Shown in pieces: positions 26,041 through 36,199 of a DNA stretch of 40,000 nt. The notes beneath the pieces were generated by a model. It worked only from the letters and a program-made list of their open reading frames with translations, was not told the origin of the DNA and searched no databases. Source of the stretch: Halorhodospira abdelmalekii (lineage in GTDB: Bacteria > Pseudomonadota > Gammaproteobacteria > Nitrococcales > Halorhodospiraceae); assembly GCF_016583625.1 (NCBI RefSeq), contig NZ_NRRN01000024.1:1-40000 (forward strand), given 5' to 3'. The translations under genes and the position numbers were made by a program. The first letter of the stretch is position 1. Every line of letters begins with the position of its first letter.

Positions 26041-27480
26041 ATGACGGCGAGCACCCGCGAAACAGAGAGCGCCGCCGCGGCTCCGGCGGCGGCCCCGGCA
26101 ACGGCTGCAGCCACAGCCACGACTCCGGCCGCAGCAGCGCTGACCCCGCCGGTACCCGGCTGCAGCAAGGGCAGCTGTCCGCGCCCCCAGCCCGGGGCTA
26201 CGGCCGGCGGCTGCGCCTTCGATGGGGCGCAGATCGCGCTGCTGCCGATCGCCGATGCCGCCCACATCGTCCACGGCCCGATCGCCTGCGCCGGCAGCTC
26301 GTGGGATAACCGCGGCACCCGCTCGACCGGCCCGACGCTGTGGCGCGTCGGCATGACAACCGCCCTCAACGAGCAGGATGTCATCCTCGGGCGTGGCGAT
26401 CCGATCCTGCACGAGGCGATCGGGCAGGCGGTGCGCGACTACGCCCCGGCGGCGGTCTTCGTCTACAACACGTGTGTGCCGGCGCTGACCGGCAACGACT
26501 TTGAGCGGGTCTGCAGCGAGGCCGCTGCGGCCTTCGAGATCCCGGTGGTGCCGGTCGATTGTGCCGGCTTCTACGGCGGCAAGAACTACGGCAATCGCAT
26601 CGCCGGTGCGGCTCTGCTCAAGCACGTCATCGGCACGCGCGAGCCCGATCCGGTGCCGCAGCAAGCACAGCGTCCTGGGGTGCAGGTCCACGATATCGGC
26701 ATGATCGGTGAGTTCAATATCGCCGGTGAGCTGTGGCACGTCACCCCCTTATTCGATGAACTCGGGCTGCGTCTGCTCGGTAACATCTCGGGCGATGCGC
26801 GCTATCACGAGATCCAGTCGCTGCATCGCGCCGAGGCGAATATGGTCGTCTGCTCGAAGGCGCTGATGAATGTGGCCGAATCGCTTGAGCAGCGCTACGG
26901 TACCCCCTATTTCGAGGGCAGTTTCTACGGTGTTGCCGACACCTCGGCGGCCCTGCACGACTTCGCCCGCCTGCTCGACGATCCGGCGCTCACCGCCCGC
27001 ACCGAGGCGCTGATCGCCCGTGAAGAGGCGCAAGTCGCCGCCGCGCTCGCCCCCTTTCGTGAGCGCCTGGAGGGCAAGCGGGTGCTGCTCTACACCGGCG
27101 GGGTCAAGAGTTGGTCGATCGTCTCGGCGCTGCACGATCTCGGTATGGAGGTGGTGGCGACGAGCACCCGCAAATCGACCGAGGGCGATAAAGAGCGCAT
27201 CCGTCGCTTGATGGGCGAGCAGATGCGTACCCTCGATAGCGGCGGGCCGCAGGCGTTGATCGACACGGTCGAGGCGGAGCAGGTCGATGTGCTGATCGCC
27301 GGTGGCCGCAATATGTACACCGCACTGAAGGCGCGCATCCCGTTTCTCGATATCAATCAAGAGCGCCCGCACGCCTACGCCGGCTACGCCGGGATGGTCG
27401 AGTTGGCTCGCCAGCTCTGTCTGACGATCGAAAGCCCGATCTGGCCGCAGGTGCGCCAGCCGGCGCCGTGGGAGCTGTAG
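26041..27480 (+). CDS. nifE: FeMo-cofactor biosynthesis scaffold NifE
   Basis: NifE forms the NifEN scaffold on which the NifB-co precursor is converted to FeMo-co. The protein has 479 residues with the family stretches [26 protein letters not shown] and [17 protein letters not shown]. Cysteines expected for the cluster are seen in PGCSKGSC (40-46), GGCAF and NMVVCSK. The first 40 residues are Ala/Pro/Thr-rich and of low complexity, in place of the usual helical start of NifE. A GGGGAGAGAGG ribosome site precedes the ATG. It is followed by nifN. Confidence 0.95.
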   Translation: MTASTRETESAAAAPAAAPATAAATATTPAAAALTPPVPGCSKGSCPRPQPGATAGGCAFDGAQIALLPIADAAHIVHGPIACAGSSWDNRGTRSTGPTLWRVGMTTALNEQDVILGRGDPILHEAIGQAVRDYAPAAVFVYNTCVPALTGNDFERVCSEAAAAFEIPVVPVDCAGFYGGKNYGNRIAGAALLKHVIGTREPDPVPQQAQRPGVQVHDIGMIGEFNIAGELWHVTPLFDELGLRLLGNISGDARYHEIQSLHRAEANMVVCSKALMNVAESLEQRYGTPYFEGSFYGVADTSAALHDFARLLDDPALTARTEALIAREEAQVAAALAPFRERLEGKRVLLYTGGVKSWSIVSALHDLGMEVVATSTRKSTEGDKERIRRLMGEQMRTLDSGGPQALIDTVEAEQVDVLIAGGRNMYTALKARIPFLDINQERPHAYAGYAGMVELARQLCLTIESPIWPQVRQPAPWEL

Positions 27481-27567
27481 CGGGAGCGGTCGCCGTGGGT
27501 GGCGGGTGGATCCAGATGTCTGGTGTCGGCGGGTCAACGATAAGGCGTGATGCCAAAGGGGGAAGAG

Positions 27568-29013
27568 ATGGTCGCAAGCCGTTCGGGAGCGCGCACTAAA
27601 CCGCTCAGTGTCAAGCCGCTGCGGGCGAGTCAGCCGGTCGGCGGGGTGCTGGCGACACTCGGCTTCGAGCGCGCCATGCCGCTGCTCCACGGCTCGCAAG
27701 GCTGCACGGCCTTCGGTAAGGTCTACTTCGTTCGCCACTTCAACGAGCCGATCCCGTTGCAGACGACGGCGGTCGATCGCACCGCCGCCATCATGGGCGC
27801 CGACGATAACCTCACCGAGGCGCTGCGAACCCTCTGCAGCAAGAGTGCCCCGAGTCTGATCACCGTTATAACGACCGGTCTGACCGAGGCGGCGGGGACC
27901 GACATTGAGCGCTTGGTGCGCACCTTCCGCCGCGACCATCCGGAGTTGGCGGCAGCGACGACGATCGTGCCGGTGGCCGCACCGGAGTTCAACGGCAGCC
28001 TGGAGAGTGGCTACGCCGCCACCCTGCGGGCGATTCTCGATGTTGTGCTGCCGGCCCCAGCCTTTGCCCGTACCCGCCCGGGACGGGCGCCGCGGCGGGT
28101 CAATCTGCTCCTATCGAGCGCGCTCGCTCCCGGCGATGTCGAGGCGCTCTGCGAGTTAGTCGAGGCCTTCGGCCTGGAGCCGGTCGCCATTCCCGATCTC
28201 GGTGCCAGCCTCGATGGCCACCTCGACGATACCCGCTTTAGCCCGCTGAGTATCGCTGGGACGCGCCTTGAGGCGCTCGATGAGTGCGGTGACGCCGCGG
28301 CGACGATCGTCGTCGGGGCCTCGCTCTTCGCGAGCGCCGATCTCCTGGCCGAGCGCACCGGGGTGCCCGATTTCCGTTTCACCCATCTCATGGGGCTGGC
28401 CGAGAGCGATCGGCTGGTGATGGCGCTGCGCGAGCTCAGCGGGCGGGCGGTGCCGCGGCGCGTGCAGCGACAGCGGCGGCAGCTGCAAGACGCGCTGCTC
28501 GATACCCACCTGACCCTCGGGATGCGTCGCCTGGCGATCGCCGCCGAGGCCGATTTGCTCGCCGGGGTCGCCGCCCTGGGCGAGGGGATCGGTATGGAGG
28601 TGGTCGCTGCGGTCGCCCCCGATGAGCGGGCTGCTGGCCTGGCCCACCTGGCCGATTCGTTGCCGCTGCAGATCGGCGATTTGCAAGATCTGGAGCGCCA
28701 AGCCGAGGCCGGTGGCGCTGAGTTGTTGATCGGCAGCGGTCATGCGGTGGCGAGCGCCGAAACGCTTGGGATTCCGATTATCCAGCGCGGCTATCCGATC
28801 TGGGAGCGCTTTGGGCTGCATACGCGCTCGTGGATCGGCTATCGCGGCAGCCGCGACGCCCTCTACGACTGGGCCAACGCGCTCGCTGCCGAACATGAGC
28901 AGCACGGTGGCTTGGCGCCGTATCGTTCGATCTTTAAAATCGAGCGCTCACCCGACGCTGGGGGCGCGCACCGATGCGGCAAATCTTACTCGACACCGAG
29001 ACAACCGGCCTAG
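27568..29013 (+). CDS. nifN: FeMo-cofactor biosynthesis scaffold NifN
   Basis: The second subunit of the NifEN scaffold, about 481 residues with this start. The family start KPLRASQPVGGVLATLGFER and LLHGSQGCTAFGKVYFVRHF is clear, as is MGADDNLTEAL further on. I chose the ATG at 27568, which has an AGGGGG site five to six bases upstream, over GTG/ATG at 27547/27550. The C-terminus reaches 29013 and overlaps the following exonuclease gene by 40 bases. NifX or NifB domains are not fused to it. Confidence 0.92.
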   Translation: MVASRSGARTKPLSVKPLRASQPVGGVLATLGFERAMPLLHGSQGCTAFGKVYFVRHFNEPIPLQTTAVDRTAAIMGADDNLTEALRTLCSKSAPSLITVITTGLTEAAGTDIERLVRTFRRDHPELAAATTIVPVAAPEFNGSLESGYAATLRAILDVVLPAPAFARTRPGRAPRRVNLLLSSALAPGDVEALCELVEAFGLEPVAIPDLGASLDGHLDDTRFSPLSIAGTRLEALDECGDAAATIVVGASLFASADLLAERTGVPDFRFTHLMGLAESDRLVMALRELSGRAVPRRVQRQRRQLQDALLDTHLTLGMRRLAIAAEADLLAGVAALGEGIGMEVVAAVAPDERAAGLAHLADSLPLQIGDLQDLERQAEAGGAELLIGSGHAVASAETLGIPIIQRGYPIWERFGLHTRSWIGYRGSRDALYDWANALAAEHEQHGGLAPYRSIFKIERSPDAGGAHRCGKSYSTPRQPA

Positions 29014-29777
29014 AGCCGAGCGAAGGCCACCGGATCATTGAGATCGGCTGCGTCGAGCTGGTTCAGCGACGCATCACCGGCTCCTCGTTTCACCGCTACC
29101 TGAATCCGGGGCGCAGTGTCGATGAGGGCGCCGAGAGCGTTCACGGCCTGAGCAATCAATTCCTCGCTGATAAACCGCGGTTTGCCGAGATCGCCGCCGA
29201 ACTGCTCGACTATCTGCGTGATGCCGAGGTCATCATCCACAATGCCCCCTTCGATGTCGCTTTTCTCGATCACGAGTTGTCCCTGCTCGGGCGGCGCTGG
29301 GGGCAGCTGGCCGACTGCTGCACCATCACCGACTCGCTAGCACTCGCCCGCCGCCTGCATCCGGGCCAGCGCTGCAGCCTCGATGCCTTGTGCAAGCGCT
29401 ACGGGGTCGATGCTGCGCGCCGCGAGTGGCACGGGGCGCTGCTCGATGCCGAGTTGCTGGCCGAGGTCTACCTGGCTATGACCGGTGGGCAGCGCGCCCT
29501 GTCGCTCGGCAGCGGAGACGAGGAGGGGACGGCGGCCGCCGAGGCGGTGCGGCGTTTGCCGGCGCAGCGGCCACGGCTGCCGCTGCCGCCGGTCAGCGCG
29601 AGCGAGCGGGCCGCGCACGAGCGTCTGCTTCAGCGCATCGAGCAGAGCAGCGGGGGCGCCCCCCTGTGGCGGGAATGCCTTGATGCGACAACGGGCGCCG
29701 CCGGCGCGACGGCCGCGGAGGGCGCCGCGGCGCTTTCCCCGGAAGCCCAGCTCAACCGGGATACGACACCGGCATGA
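28974..29777 (+). CDS. dnaQ: DnaQ-like 3'-5' exonuclease (DNA polymerase III epsilon-type)
   Basis: A 267-residue DEDDh exonuclease matching the epsilon proofreading subunit. Exo I LDTETTG (Asp7, Glu9) stands near the N-terminus; exo II IHNAPFDVAFL and exo III with HGALLDAELL complete the active site. Residues after about 185 are less conserved and may hold the polymerase-binding (clamp and alpha subunit) tail. It begins inside nifN (40-bp overlap, different frame) and ends overlapping the HAD gene, so it is probably expressed together with both. A housekeeping gene attached to the nif operon is unusual. It is a second DEDDh exonuclease in this window, unrelated in layout to the membrane one. 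Confidence 0.88.
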   Translation: MRQILLDTETTGLEPSEGHRIIEIGCVELVQRRITGSSFHRYLNPGRSVDEGAESVHGLSNQFLADKPRFAEIAAELLDYLRDAEVIIHNAPFDVAFLDHELSLLGRRWGQLADCCTITDSLALARRLHPGQRCSLDALCKRYGVDAARREWHGALLDAELLAEVYLAMTGGQRALSLGSGDEEGTAAAEAVRRLPAQRPRLPLPPVSASERAAHERLLQRIEQSSGGAPLWRECLDATTGAAGATAAEGAAALSPEAQLNRDTTPA

Positions 29778-30499
29778 TCGAGCTGCCGCTGCGCGCTGTC
29801 ACCTTCGACCTCGACGATACCCTCTGGTCGGTTGACGACGTCCTCGCCGCCGCCGAGCTGCAACTCTACGAGGCGCTGTGCCGCGACTATCCGGCTGTCG
29901 CGGAGCGCTTTCCGCCGCCGGCGATGCGCCGTCTGCGCAGCGAACTGGCGGCTGCCGAGCCGCACCTTGCGCGCAACGCCACCACCCTGCGCCGTGCCAC
30001 GCTGCGTGCCGCGGCCCGCAGCAGTGGGCTCGATGAGGAGGCGGCCGCTGCCTTTACCGACTACGCCTTTGCCCTCTTTATCGAGGCGCGGCAGTGCGTG
30101 CAACCCTATCCCGATGTCGCCCCGGCGCTGCGCTGGTTCGCCGAGCGCTTCACCGTCGGGGTGATCACCAACGGCAACGCCGATATCTATCGGACCGAAC
30201 TCGCCCCCTATATCGACTTTGTCGTTCGCGGCGTCGACATCGATCTGCCTAAGCCCGATCCTGAGATCTTCCACTACGCCTGTCGCTGCGCTGGGGCGCC
30301 GCCGGGTGAGGTCCTGCACGTCGGCGATGATCCGTGGATCGATGCCGCTGGGGCGCTGGGAGCCGGGTTGCAAGCGGCGCTGATCTGTCGCCACGGTCTG
30401 CCGAGTGGTGGTCTCGACCCGTTGCGCTGCTTGGTCGTCGCCGATGTGGCGGCGCTGCAGCAGACCCTCCAACGCCACCTCGAAGGTGCGCAGCCATGA
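29774..30499 (+). CDS. HAD-superfamily hydrolase (YjjG/YigB-like phosphatase)
   Basis: A 241-residue HAD phosphatase. Motif I is FDLDDTLW (nucleophile Asp near 11), the central part has VITNGNAD, and motif IV is HVGDDPWIDAAGA. The cap region is of the small helical type, as in YjjG/YigB nucleotidase or flavin-phosphate phosphatases. The start overlaps dnaQ (ATGA at 29774-29777) and its stop overlaps the next gene, giving a tight three-gene run. The substrate is not predictable from sequence. A nucleotidase beside an exonuclease would fit, but this is inference. Confidence 0.85.
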   Translation: MIELPLRAVTFDLDDTLWSVDDVLAAAELQLYEALCRDYPAVAERFPPPAMRRLRSELAAAEPHLARNATTLRRATLRAAARSSGLDEEAAAAFTDYAFALFIEARQCVQPYPDVAPALRWFAERFTVGVITNGNADIYRTELAPYIDFVVRGVDIDLPKPDPEIFHYACRCAGAPPGEVLHVGDDPWIDAAGALGAGLQAALICRHGLPSGGLDPLRCLVVADVAALQQTLQRHLEGAQP

Positions 30500-31509
30500 C
30501 ATCATCGCCGCACTCCCGCAATCACCCATCCGGGCACGCCGCTGCCGGGCAACGCGCAGCCACCATCCCGGTCGGCATCAGCAGCTGCCTGCTCGGTGAG
30601 GAGGTGCGCTACGACGGCGGGCATAAGCGCGATCGCTTCATCACCGAAAAGCTCAGTCGCTACTTTCACTGGGTCCCCGTCTGTCCCGAGGTGGCGATCG
30701 GCTTGCCGATCCCGCGGGCGCCGATCCGGCTTGAGCAGCGCCGCACCGATGGCCAAGTGCGGGTGCGCGGCGTGCGCGATTCGCAACTCGATGTCACCGA
30801 TGCGCTGCGCGCCTACCCGGAGCAGATCGAGACGACGCTCGCCGGCTTGAGCGGCTACATCTTTAAGCGCAAGTCGCCGAGCTGTGGTCTGGAGCGGGTC
30901 AAGGTCTATAAAGAAGACGGCACCCCAGCGCCGCTGACCGCACCGGGTGCCTACGCTGCGGCGGTGACGGCGCGCTGGCCGCTGCTGCCGGTTGAGGAGG
31001 AGGGGCGGTTGAACGACCCGGGACTGCGCGAATCCTTTATCTGTCGGGTCTTTACTTATCAACGCTGGCGCGAGCTCAGCGCCGAGGGGATCACTCGCAA
31101 CGCCCTGGTGCAGTTTCACGCCGAGCATAAATTGCTGATCATGGCGCACGATGAGACGCGCATGCGGACGCTCGGGCGGCTGGTCGCTGGGCTCAAGGGG
31201 CGGCCGCTCTACGAGGCTGCCGAGGCCTACCTCAGCGAGCTGATGGCGGCCCTGGCCCAGCCGGCAACGCGGCAGCGGCATGTTAATGTCCTGCAACACC
31301 TGCTCGGCTATCTCAAGCGCGAACTGGCTCCCGACGATAAAGCCGAGGCGGCGGCGGTGATCGAGCGCTACCGTCTCGGTATGGTGCCGCTGGTGGTGCC
31401 GATCACCCTGCTGCGCCACCACTTTCGGCGCATTCCAGTGCCGTATGTCGAGCGGCAACTCTACCTCTACTGGAGTCCGCCGGAGCTCTCACTCGACAGC
31501 CACCTTTAG
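30496..31509 (+). CDS. DUF523 (TudS thiouracil desulfurase-like) fused to DUF1722 (YbgA-like)
   Basis: A 337-residue two-domain protein. Residues about 24-160 are DUF523, whose studied member TudS desulfurates 2-thiouracil with a [4Fe-4S] cluster; three candidate ligands Cys31, Cys63 and Cys130 are present. Residues about 190-335 are DUF1722, seen in YbgA, with LVQFHAEHKLLIMAHDE and the RQLYLYWSPPEL end. The ATG chosen at 30496 overlaps the HAD stop (ATGA); a longer frame from 30334 is rejected because it would overlap the HAD gene widely. It is the last gene of the dnaQ-HAD run. The fusion itself is known in bacteria. Confidence 0.88.
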   Translation: MTSSPHSRNHPSGHAAAGQRAATIPVGISSCLLGEEVRYDGGHKRDRFITEKLSRYFHWVPVCPEVAIGLPIPRAPIRLEQRRTDGQVRVRGVRDSQLDVTDALRAYPEQIETTLAGLSGYIFKRKSPSCGLERVKVYKEDGTPAPLTAPGAYAAAVTARWPLLPVEEEGRLNDPGLRESFICRVFTYQRWRELSAEGITRNALVQFHAEHKLLIMAHDETRMRTLGRLVAGLKGRPLYEAAEAYLSELMAALAQPATRQRHVNVLQHLLGYLKRELAPDDKAEAAAVIERYRLGMVPLVVPITLLRHHFRRIPVPYVERQLYLYWSPPELSLDSHL

Positions 31510-31623
31510 TCGGCACCAGCCCGCCTTAGCGATAGGCAGGAAGCAAGCCAGCAGCGAACCAATAGAGCCGTAAAGGGAGCGAAACGAGACTATGACGATG
31601 GGGCAGGACGGGGCACTTTGTTG

Positions 31624-32895
31624 ATGGTACGTGGGTGGCGGAAGTGGTGGGGGCGTTCGGCGCCGGTGGTGGTCTTGGCGCTCGGGGTCGGGGTGGTCTG
31701 GTTGCTGCTCGCGACGCGGCCAGAGGCACCGGAGCGCAGTGTGGCCGAGCCGTACTGGGTGGTCGAGACGCAGACCGTAGAGCCTGGGCTGCACGCGCCG
31801 CTCCTGCAGCTCTTCGGCTACCTTGAGTCGCCGCGCGCGGCCACGCTGCGGGCGGCGGTGAGCGCCGATGTCGACGAGGTCGCAGCGCGCGATGGGCAAG
31901 TGGTCGAGGCCGGGGCGCTGCTGCTGCGTCTCGATGCCGGTGAGCACGAAGAGACGCTGCGCCAGCGCCAGGCGGAGTTGGCCGAGCGGGAGGCCGCGCT
32001 GGCGCAAGAGCGGCGGGCGGTGAGCGCCGATGAAGCCGACTTGGAGGTCGAGCGGGCGCTGCTCGCCATCGCCGAGCGCCGCGTCGCCCGCTTGGAGCAA
32101 TTGCTCGCCGATGAGGCGGCCTCACCGGCCGATCTCGACGAGGCGCAAGAGGCGAAGGAGCGCCAGCGCCAGAGCGTCATTCGGGCCGAGCAGGCCGTCG
32201 ATGACGGTGAGACGCGGATCGAGCTGGCGACCGCCCGGCGGGATGCGGCGGCGGCGGCGCGCGATCGCGCTCAGCGCGATGTTGCACGCACCGAGATCAC
32301 CGCCCCCTTTCGTGGACGAATCAACGAGGTCGCCGTCGCCCCTGGCGATCGTGTCAGTGCTGGCGAAGCGCTGATCGCCCTCTACGACACCAGTGCTTTG
32401 GAGGTGCGGGCACAGCTGCCGGCACCGCGCATCGCCACCCTTCGCCGGGCGGCGGCGGCCGGTTTAACGGTCGCCGGGAGCGCGCAGATCGACGGCGAAG
32501 CGCTGCCGGTCACCCTCGATCGCCTCTCCGGGCACAGCCCCCGTGAGCAAGGGGGGGTAGAGGCCCTATTTCGGTTTGAGGGGGTGCACGATCAGCTCGC
32601 CTTAGGGCGCTTTGCGCTCGTGGAGCTGCGGCTGCCGGCTGAGCCGGAGAGCTTCGTCGTGCCGTACGAAGCGCTCTACGGCGTCGATCGCATCTACCGG
32701 GTCGATGAGCAGGAGCGACTGCGCGCGGTGGCGGTACAGCGTCTCGGCGAGGCCCGCGGCCGTGATGGACAAGGGCGCGGGGTGTTGGTGCGGGCGCCGG
32801 AGTTGGCAGCCGGAGCGCAGATCGTCACGACACAGATCCCGCAGGCGGCTGACGGGTTGCGGGTGCGGGTGCGCGATGCGGTGGGCGCCGAGTGA
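31624..32895 (+). CDS. RND efflux periplasmic adaptor (membrane fusion protein, HlyD family)
   Basis: About 424 residues. A single N-terminal anchoring helix (about residues 14-34) is followed by a half lipoyl domain, a long coiled-coil hairpin rich in Glu, Arg and Ala (about residues 110-210), the second lipoyl half (ITAPFRGRINEVAVAPGDRVSAGEAL, in shorter pieces ITAPFRGRI and VAPGDRVSAG) and a beta-barrel domain. It bridges the inner-membrane pump and an outer-membrane channel. The start is taken at the ATG 31624; TTG codons 3 and 6 bases upstream are alternatives. It overlaps the RND pump gene by one base. No outer-membrane factor gene is beside them. Confidence 0.88.
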   Translation: MVRGWRKWWGRSAPVVVLALGVGVVWLLLATRPEAPERSVAEPYWVVETQTVEPGLHAPLLQLFGYLESPRAATLRAAVSADVDEVAARDGQVVEAGALLLRLDAGEHEETLRQRQAELAEREAALAQERRAVSADEADLEVERALLAIAERRVARLEQLLADEAASPADLDEAQEAKERQRQSVIRAEQAVDDGETRIELATARRDAAAAARDRAQRDVARTEITAPFRGRINEVAVAPGDRVSAGEALIALYDTSALEVRAQLPAPRIATLRRAAAAGLTVAGSAQIDGEALPVTLDRLSGHSPREQGGVEALFRFEGVHDQLALGRFALVELRLPAEPESFVVPYEALYGVDRIYRVDEQERLRAVAVQRLGEARGRDGQGRGVLVRAPELAAGAQIVTTQIPQAADGLRVRVRDAVGAE

Positions 32896-35800
32896 TGCCA
32901 GAGCCGTATCACGAGTCGCCGCCCGCGCCGCAGCGTGACTGGCTGCGTTGGTTAGCCGAGCACCCGGTCGCTGCGAACCTGGTGCTGGCGCTGATGGTCT
33001 TCGCCGGGCTCTACGCCGTCTCGCAGCTCAATACGCAGTTCTTTCCCCCCTTCGAGCAAGAACTCGTCACCGTCGAGGTCGAGTGGAGCGGCTCGACCGC
33101 CGAGGACGTTGCCGTCTCCCTGACTCGCCCCATTGAGGATGCGGTGCGCGATGTCGAAGGGCTGCGTGAGATGCGCTCCTTCTCCGGCGACGGCCTATCG
33201 AGCATCACTCTCGAGTTCACCGAAGGCACGGTGATGAGCGATGCCGTCGAGGCGGTCAAGGATCGGGTCGCCGCGCTGCGCGAGCTGCCTGAGGGGGCGG
33301 AGGAGCCGACCATTCGCCGTCCGGCCCGCTTCGATCCGATCGCTCGGGTGGCGATCAGCGGCGATGTCCCGCCGCAGGCGCTGCGGGCGTGGGCGCGCGA
33401 GATGGAGCAAGAGCTACTGCGGCGCGGGGTGGCCAACGTCCGGGTCAGCGGCATGGCCGAGTTGGAGATGGCCATCGAGATCGAGCAGCGCTGGCTGCTG
33501 GAGAGCGGGTTGACCTTCGGCGAGCTCGGTGAGCGCTTGGCGGCGGAGAGTTTCGATCGCCCCGGCGGAGAGGTCGGCGCGCTCGATATCGCCCGGCAGC
33601 TGCGCGCCCTTGAGCAGCGCTACGACCCGCTCGGGTTTCAGGGGCTCGAGATTGGGCGCGAGCAGGGGTTGCCGCTGCGCCTCGGTGACTGGGCGCAGGT
33701 CGAGCTGCGTCCCCGCGATCGCCACGTCGCCATCCGCCATGGCACCGCACCGGCGATCGAGATGCTGCTGCAGCGCAGTGAGGGCGAGGACGCCCTGCAA
33801 GCGGCGCGCGCCCTTGAGCAGTGGTATGAGGAGACGCAGGCGCGGCTGCCGGAGGGGCTGGAGCTGACCCTCTACGATCAGTTCTGGGAGCTGGTCAGTG
33901 AGCGGATCGGCCTGCTGCTCGTCAACGGCCTGGCCGGGTTGCTGCTGGTGATCGCTATCCTCTTTACCCTGCTGACGGCGCGGGTTGCCTTCTGGGTCAC
34001 ACTGGGGATTCCAGCGGCCTTCTTAGCGGCCTTGACGGTGCTCTGGGCGGTCGGCGGCACCATCAACATGATGAGCCTCTTTGCGCTGATCATGACCCTC
34101 GGGATCATCGTCGATGACGCCATCGTCGTCGGCGAGCGCGGGGTGGCGCGTTTTGAGCGCGGCGAGTCGCCCGGCGAGGCGGCGGCCGGCGGCGCGCGCG
34201 ATATGCTGGCCCCGGTGATGGCCTCGTCGCTGACGACGATCGCGGCCTTCATCCCACTGATGGCGATCGGCGGGACGATGGGCAGCATCATGTTCGACAT
34301 CCCGCTGGTAGTGATCTGTGTCATCGTCGCCTCACTGCTCGAGGCGTTCGTCGTCTTACCGGGCCATTTGCGCCGCTCCTTCGCCGCGCAGCAGCGCGCG
34401 GGTGCCTCGCCGCAGGCGCGCCGGCGCATCGAAGCGGCCTTCGAGACCTTCCGGCAGGGGCCTTATCGACGCTGGGTGCGCCTGGCCGTGCGCTGGCGCT
34501 GGACGACGGTCGCGAGCGCCTGTGCGCTGCTGATTGCCGCACTGGGGCTGGTCGCTGGCGGGCGCATCGACTTCACCTTCTTCCCTGAACCCGAAGGGAC
34601 GGTCGTCTACGCCAACGTCGGCTTTGTGCCCGGGACACCGCCGCAGCGGGTCGGCGATTTTCTTTCTGAGCTCGAAGAGGCGCTGCAGCGCGCCGACGAT
34701 GAACTGGCCGAGGAGACGCTGGTGCGCTCGCGGATCGTGCGGGCCGGCGAGACGTACGACGCCTCCGGCGAGCGGATCAGTCGTGGCGATCACTACGCAG
34801 CGATCGTCGTCGAGCTGGTCTCGCCCGAGGTACGCAAGGTGCGCAACGCTGAGTTTCTCGCCGCCTGGGAGGAGCACATCGATCGCCACCCCGGCGTCGA
34901 GCGTCTGGTCATGCGCGAGCGCATTGCCGGGCCGCCGGGCGAGGATATCAACGTCCGCCTTAGTGGCGCCGAGGCCGAGACGCTGCGCGCCGCTGCCGAT
35001 GAGCTGCGGCGGCTACTCGCCGGCTATCCGGGGATTCAGGGCATCGACGACGATCTGCCGTATGGGCAGGAGCAGTGGGTCTACCGGCTCACCCCCGAGG
35101 GGCGGGCGCTGGGGCTGACGACGCAGTCGCTCAGTGGGCAGGTGCGGGATGCCTTCGCCGGCCATTTGGCGCAGGTCTACCATGAAGGGCAAGACGAGAT
35201 CGAGGTGCGGGTGCGCCTACCGCAGCAGGCGCGCAGCCACTTTAGCAGCTTGAGCGATCTACAGATTCGTACCCCCGATGGCGCCCTGCTGCCGTTGAGC
35301 AGTGTGGTCGACTTCGAGGTGCGGCGCGGCTTCGAGGTGGTGCGCCACTACGACGGGGCACTGACGGTGACAGTCGCTGCCGATGTCGACGATGCGGTCG
35401 GCAACGCCGGACAGATTCGGCGTGATCTCAGCGAGCAGTTCCTGCCGGAACTCGCCGAGCGCTACGGGATCGAGAGCGACTTTGGCGGCCAGGCCGATAT
35501 GCAGCAGGAGACCCTGGCCGATATGCAGCGCGGTCTGCTCTTCGCCCTCGGCCTGATCTACCTGATCTTGGCCTGGGTCTTTGCCTCTTACGGCTGGCCG
35601 CTGCTGGTCATGGCGGTGATCCCCTTTGGTATCGTCGGGGCGCTGCTCGGCCACTGGCTGATGGGGATCGATCTGACCCTGCTCTCGCTCTTCGGGCTCT
35701 TTGGGCTGACCGGCATCACCGTGAACAACGCCATTATTCTGGCGCTCTTCTATCGGCAGATCCGCGCCGACGGTCTTGCCGACGGTCTGACGGTCGAGGA

Positions 35801-36059
35801 GGCGCTGGTCGAGGCCTCCAGTCAGCGCCTGCGGGCGATGATTTTGACCTCGCTGACGACGATCGGCGGTCTGCTGCCGCTGCTCGCTGAGACGTCGGTT
35901 CAGGCGCAGTTTTTGATCCCGATGGCGGCGGCGATCGCCTTCGGTTTGGCCGGGGCGACCTTGATCGTGCTCTTTTTGATGCCGGCGCTGCTCAGTCTCT
36001 ACACCAGCGCTGAGATGCGTTGGCAGCGCTTGCGTGGGGTCGAGGAGGGGGCTAACTAA
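32895..36059 (+). CDS. RND efflux transporter permease (AcrB/MexB-like superfamily)
   Basis: A 1054-residue inner-membrane pump with the typical 12-helix plan: one N-terminal helix, a large periplasmic loop, helices II-VI, then a second loop and helices VII-XII. TM4 carries [12 protein letters not shown], whose Asp-Asp pair is the proton relay, and a long [14 protein letters not shown] segment starts the second loop. The permease starts at the ATG in TGATG overlapping the adaptor stop. The second half includes [19 protein letters not shown] before helix VIII. It belongs to the broad heavy-metal/multidrug/organic-solute RND group; the substrate is not fixed. Confidence 0.92.
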   Translation: MPEPYHESPPAPQRDWLRWLAEHPVAANLVLALMVFAGLYAVSQLNTQFFPPFEQELVTVEVEWSGSTAEDVAVSLTRPIEDAVRDVEGLREMRSFSGDGLSSITLEFTEGTVMSDAVEAVKDRVAALRELPEGAEEPTIRRPARFDPIARVAISGDVPPQALRAWAREMEQELLRRGVANVRVSGMAELEMAIEIEQRWLLESGLTFGELGERLAAESFDRPGGEVGALDIARQLRALEQRYDPLGFQGLEIGREQGLPLRLGDWAQVELRPRDRHVAIRHGTAPAIEMLLQRSEGEDALQAARALEQWYEETQARLPEGLELTLYDQFWELVSERIGLLLVNGLAGLLLVIAILFTLLTARVAFWVTLGIPAAFLAALTVLWAVGGTINMMSLFALIMTLGIIVDDAIVVGERGVARFERGESPGEAAAGGARDMLAPVMASSLTTIAAFIPLMAIGGTMGSIMFDIPLVVICVIVASLLEAFVVLPGHLRRSFAAQQRAGASPQARRRIEAAFETFRQGPYRRWVRLAVRWRWTTVASACALLIAALGLVAGGRIDFTFFPEPEGTVVYANVGFVPGTPPQRVGDFLSELEEALQRADDELAEETLVRSRIVRAGETYDASGERISRGDHYAAIVVELVSPEVRKVRNAEFLAAWEEHIDRHPGVERLVMRERIAGPPGEDINVRLSGAEAETLRAAADELRRLLAGYPGIQGIDDDLPYGQEQWVYRLTPEGRALGLTTQSLSGQVRDAFAGHLAQVYHEGQDEIEVRVRLPQQARSHFSSLSDLQIRTPDGALLPLSSVVDFEVRRGFEVVRHYDGALTVTVAADVDDAVGNAGQIRRDLSEQFLPELAERYGIESDFGGQADMQQETLADMQRGLLFALGLIYLILAWVFASYGWPLLVMAVIPFGIVGALLGHWLMGIDLTLLSLFGLFGLTGITVNNAIILALFYRQIRADGLADGLTVEEALVEASSQRLRAMILTSLTTIGGLLPLLAETSVQAQFLIPMAAAIAFGLAGATLIVLFLMPALLSLYTSAEMRWQRLRGVEEGAN

Positions 36060-36124
36060 AAGGAGCGCGAGCGGGTCAGCGCGGCGGTGCCCCTGGGAGA
36101 CTGTACGGGCGATTGCTCGGCCCG

Positions 36125-36153
36125 CTGCACAAATTGTCGCACAGCGTTATAAT
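36125..36153 (+). promoter_or_regulatory. Candidate sigma-70 promoter of nadA
   Basis: A perfect -10 TATAAT (36148-36153) has a weak -35-like CTGCAC (36125-36130) with 17 bases between. It lies 46 bases before the chosen nadA start. The -10 box is convincing, the -35 box is not. Confidence 0.5.
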
Positions 36154-36199
36154 CACTGATACGCGCTCCTATGCGCACGACGGAGACAGGATCGAAAAG

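Noticed and set aside
36134-36153. TTGTCG as a -35 element for the nadA TATAAT box
   Set aside because: Only eight bases separate the two, too short for a sigma-70 promoter; a weaker CTGCAC with 17 bases is listed instead.
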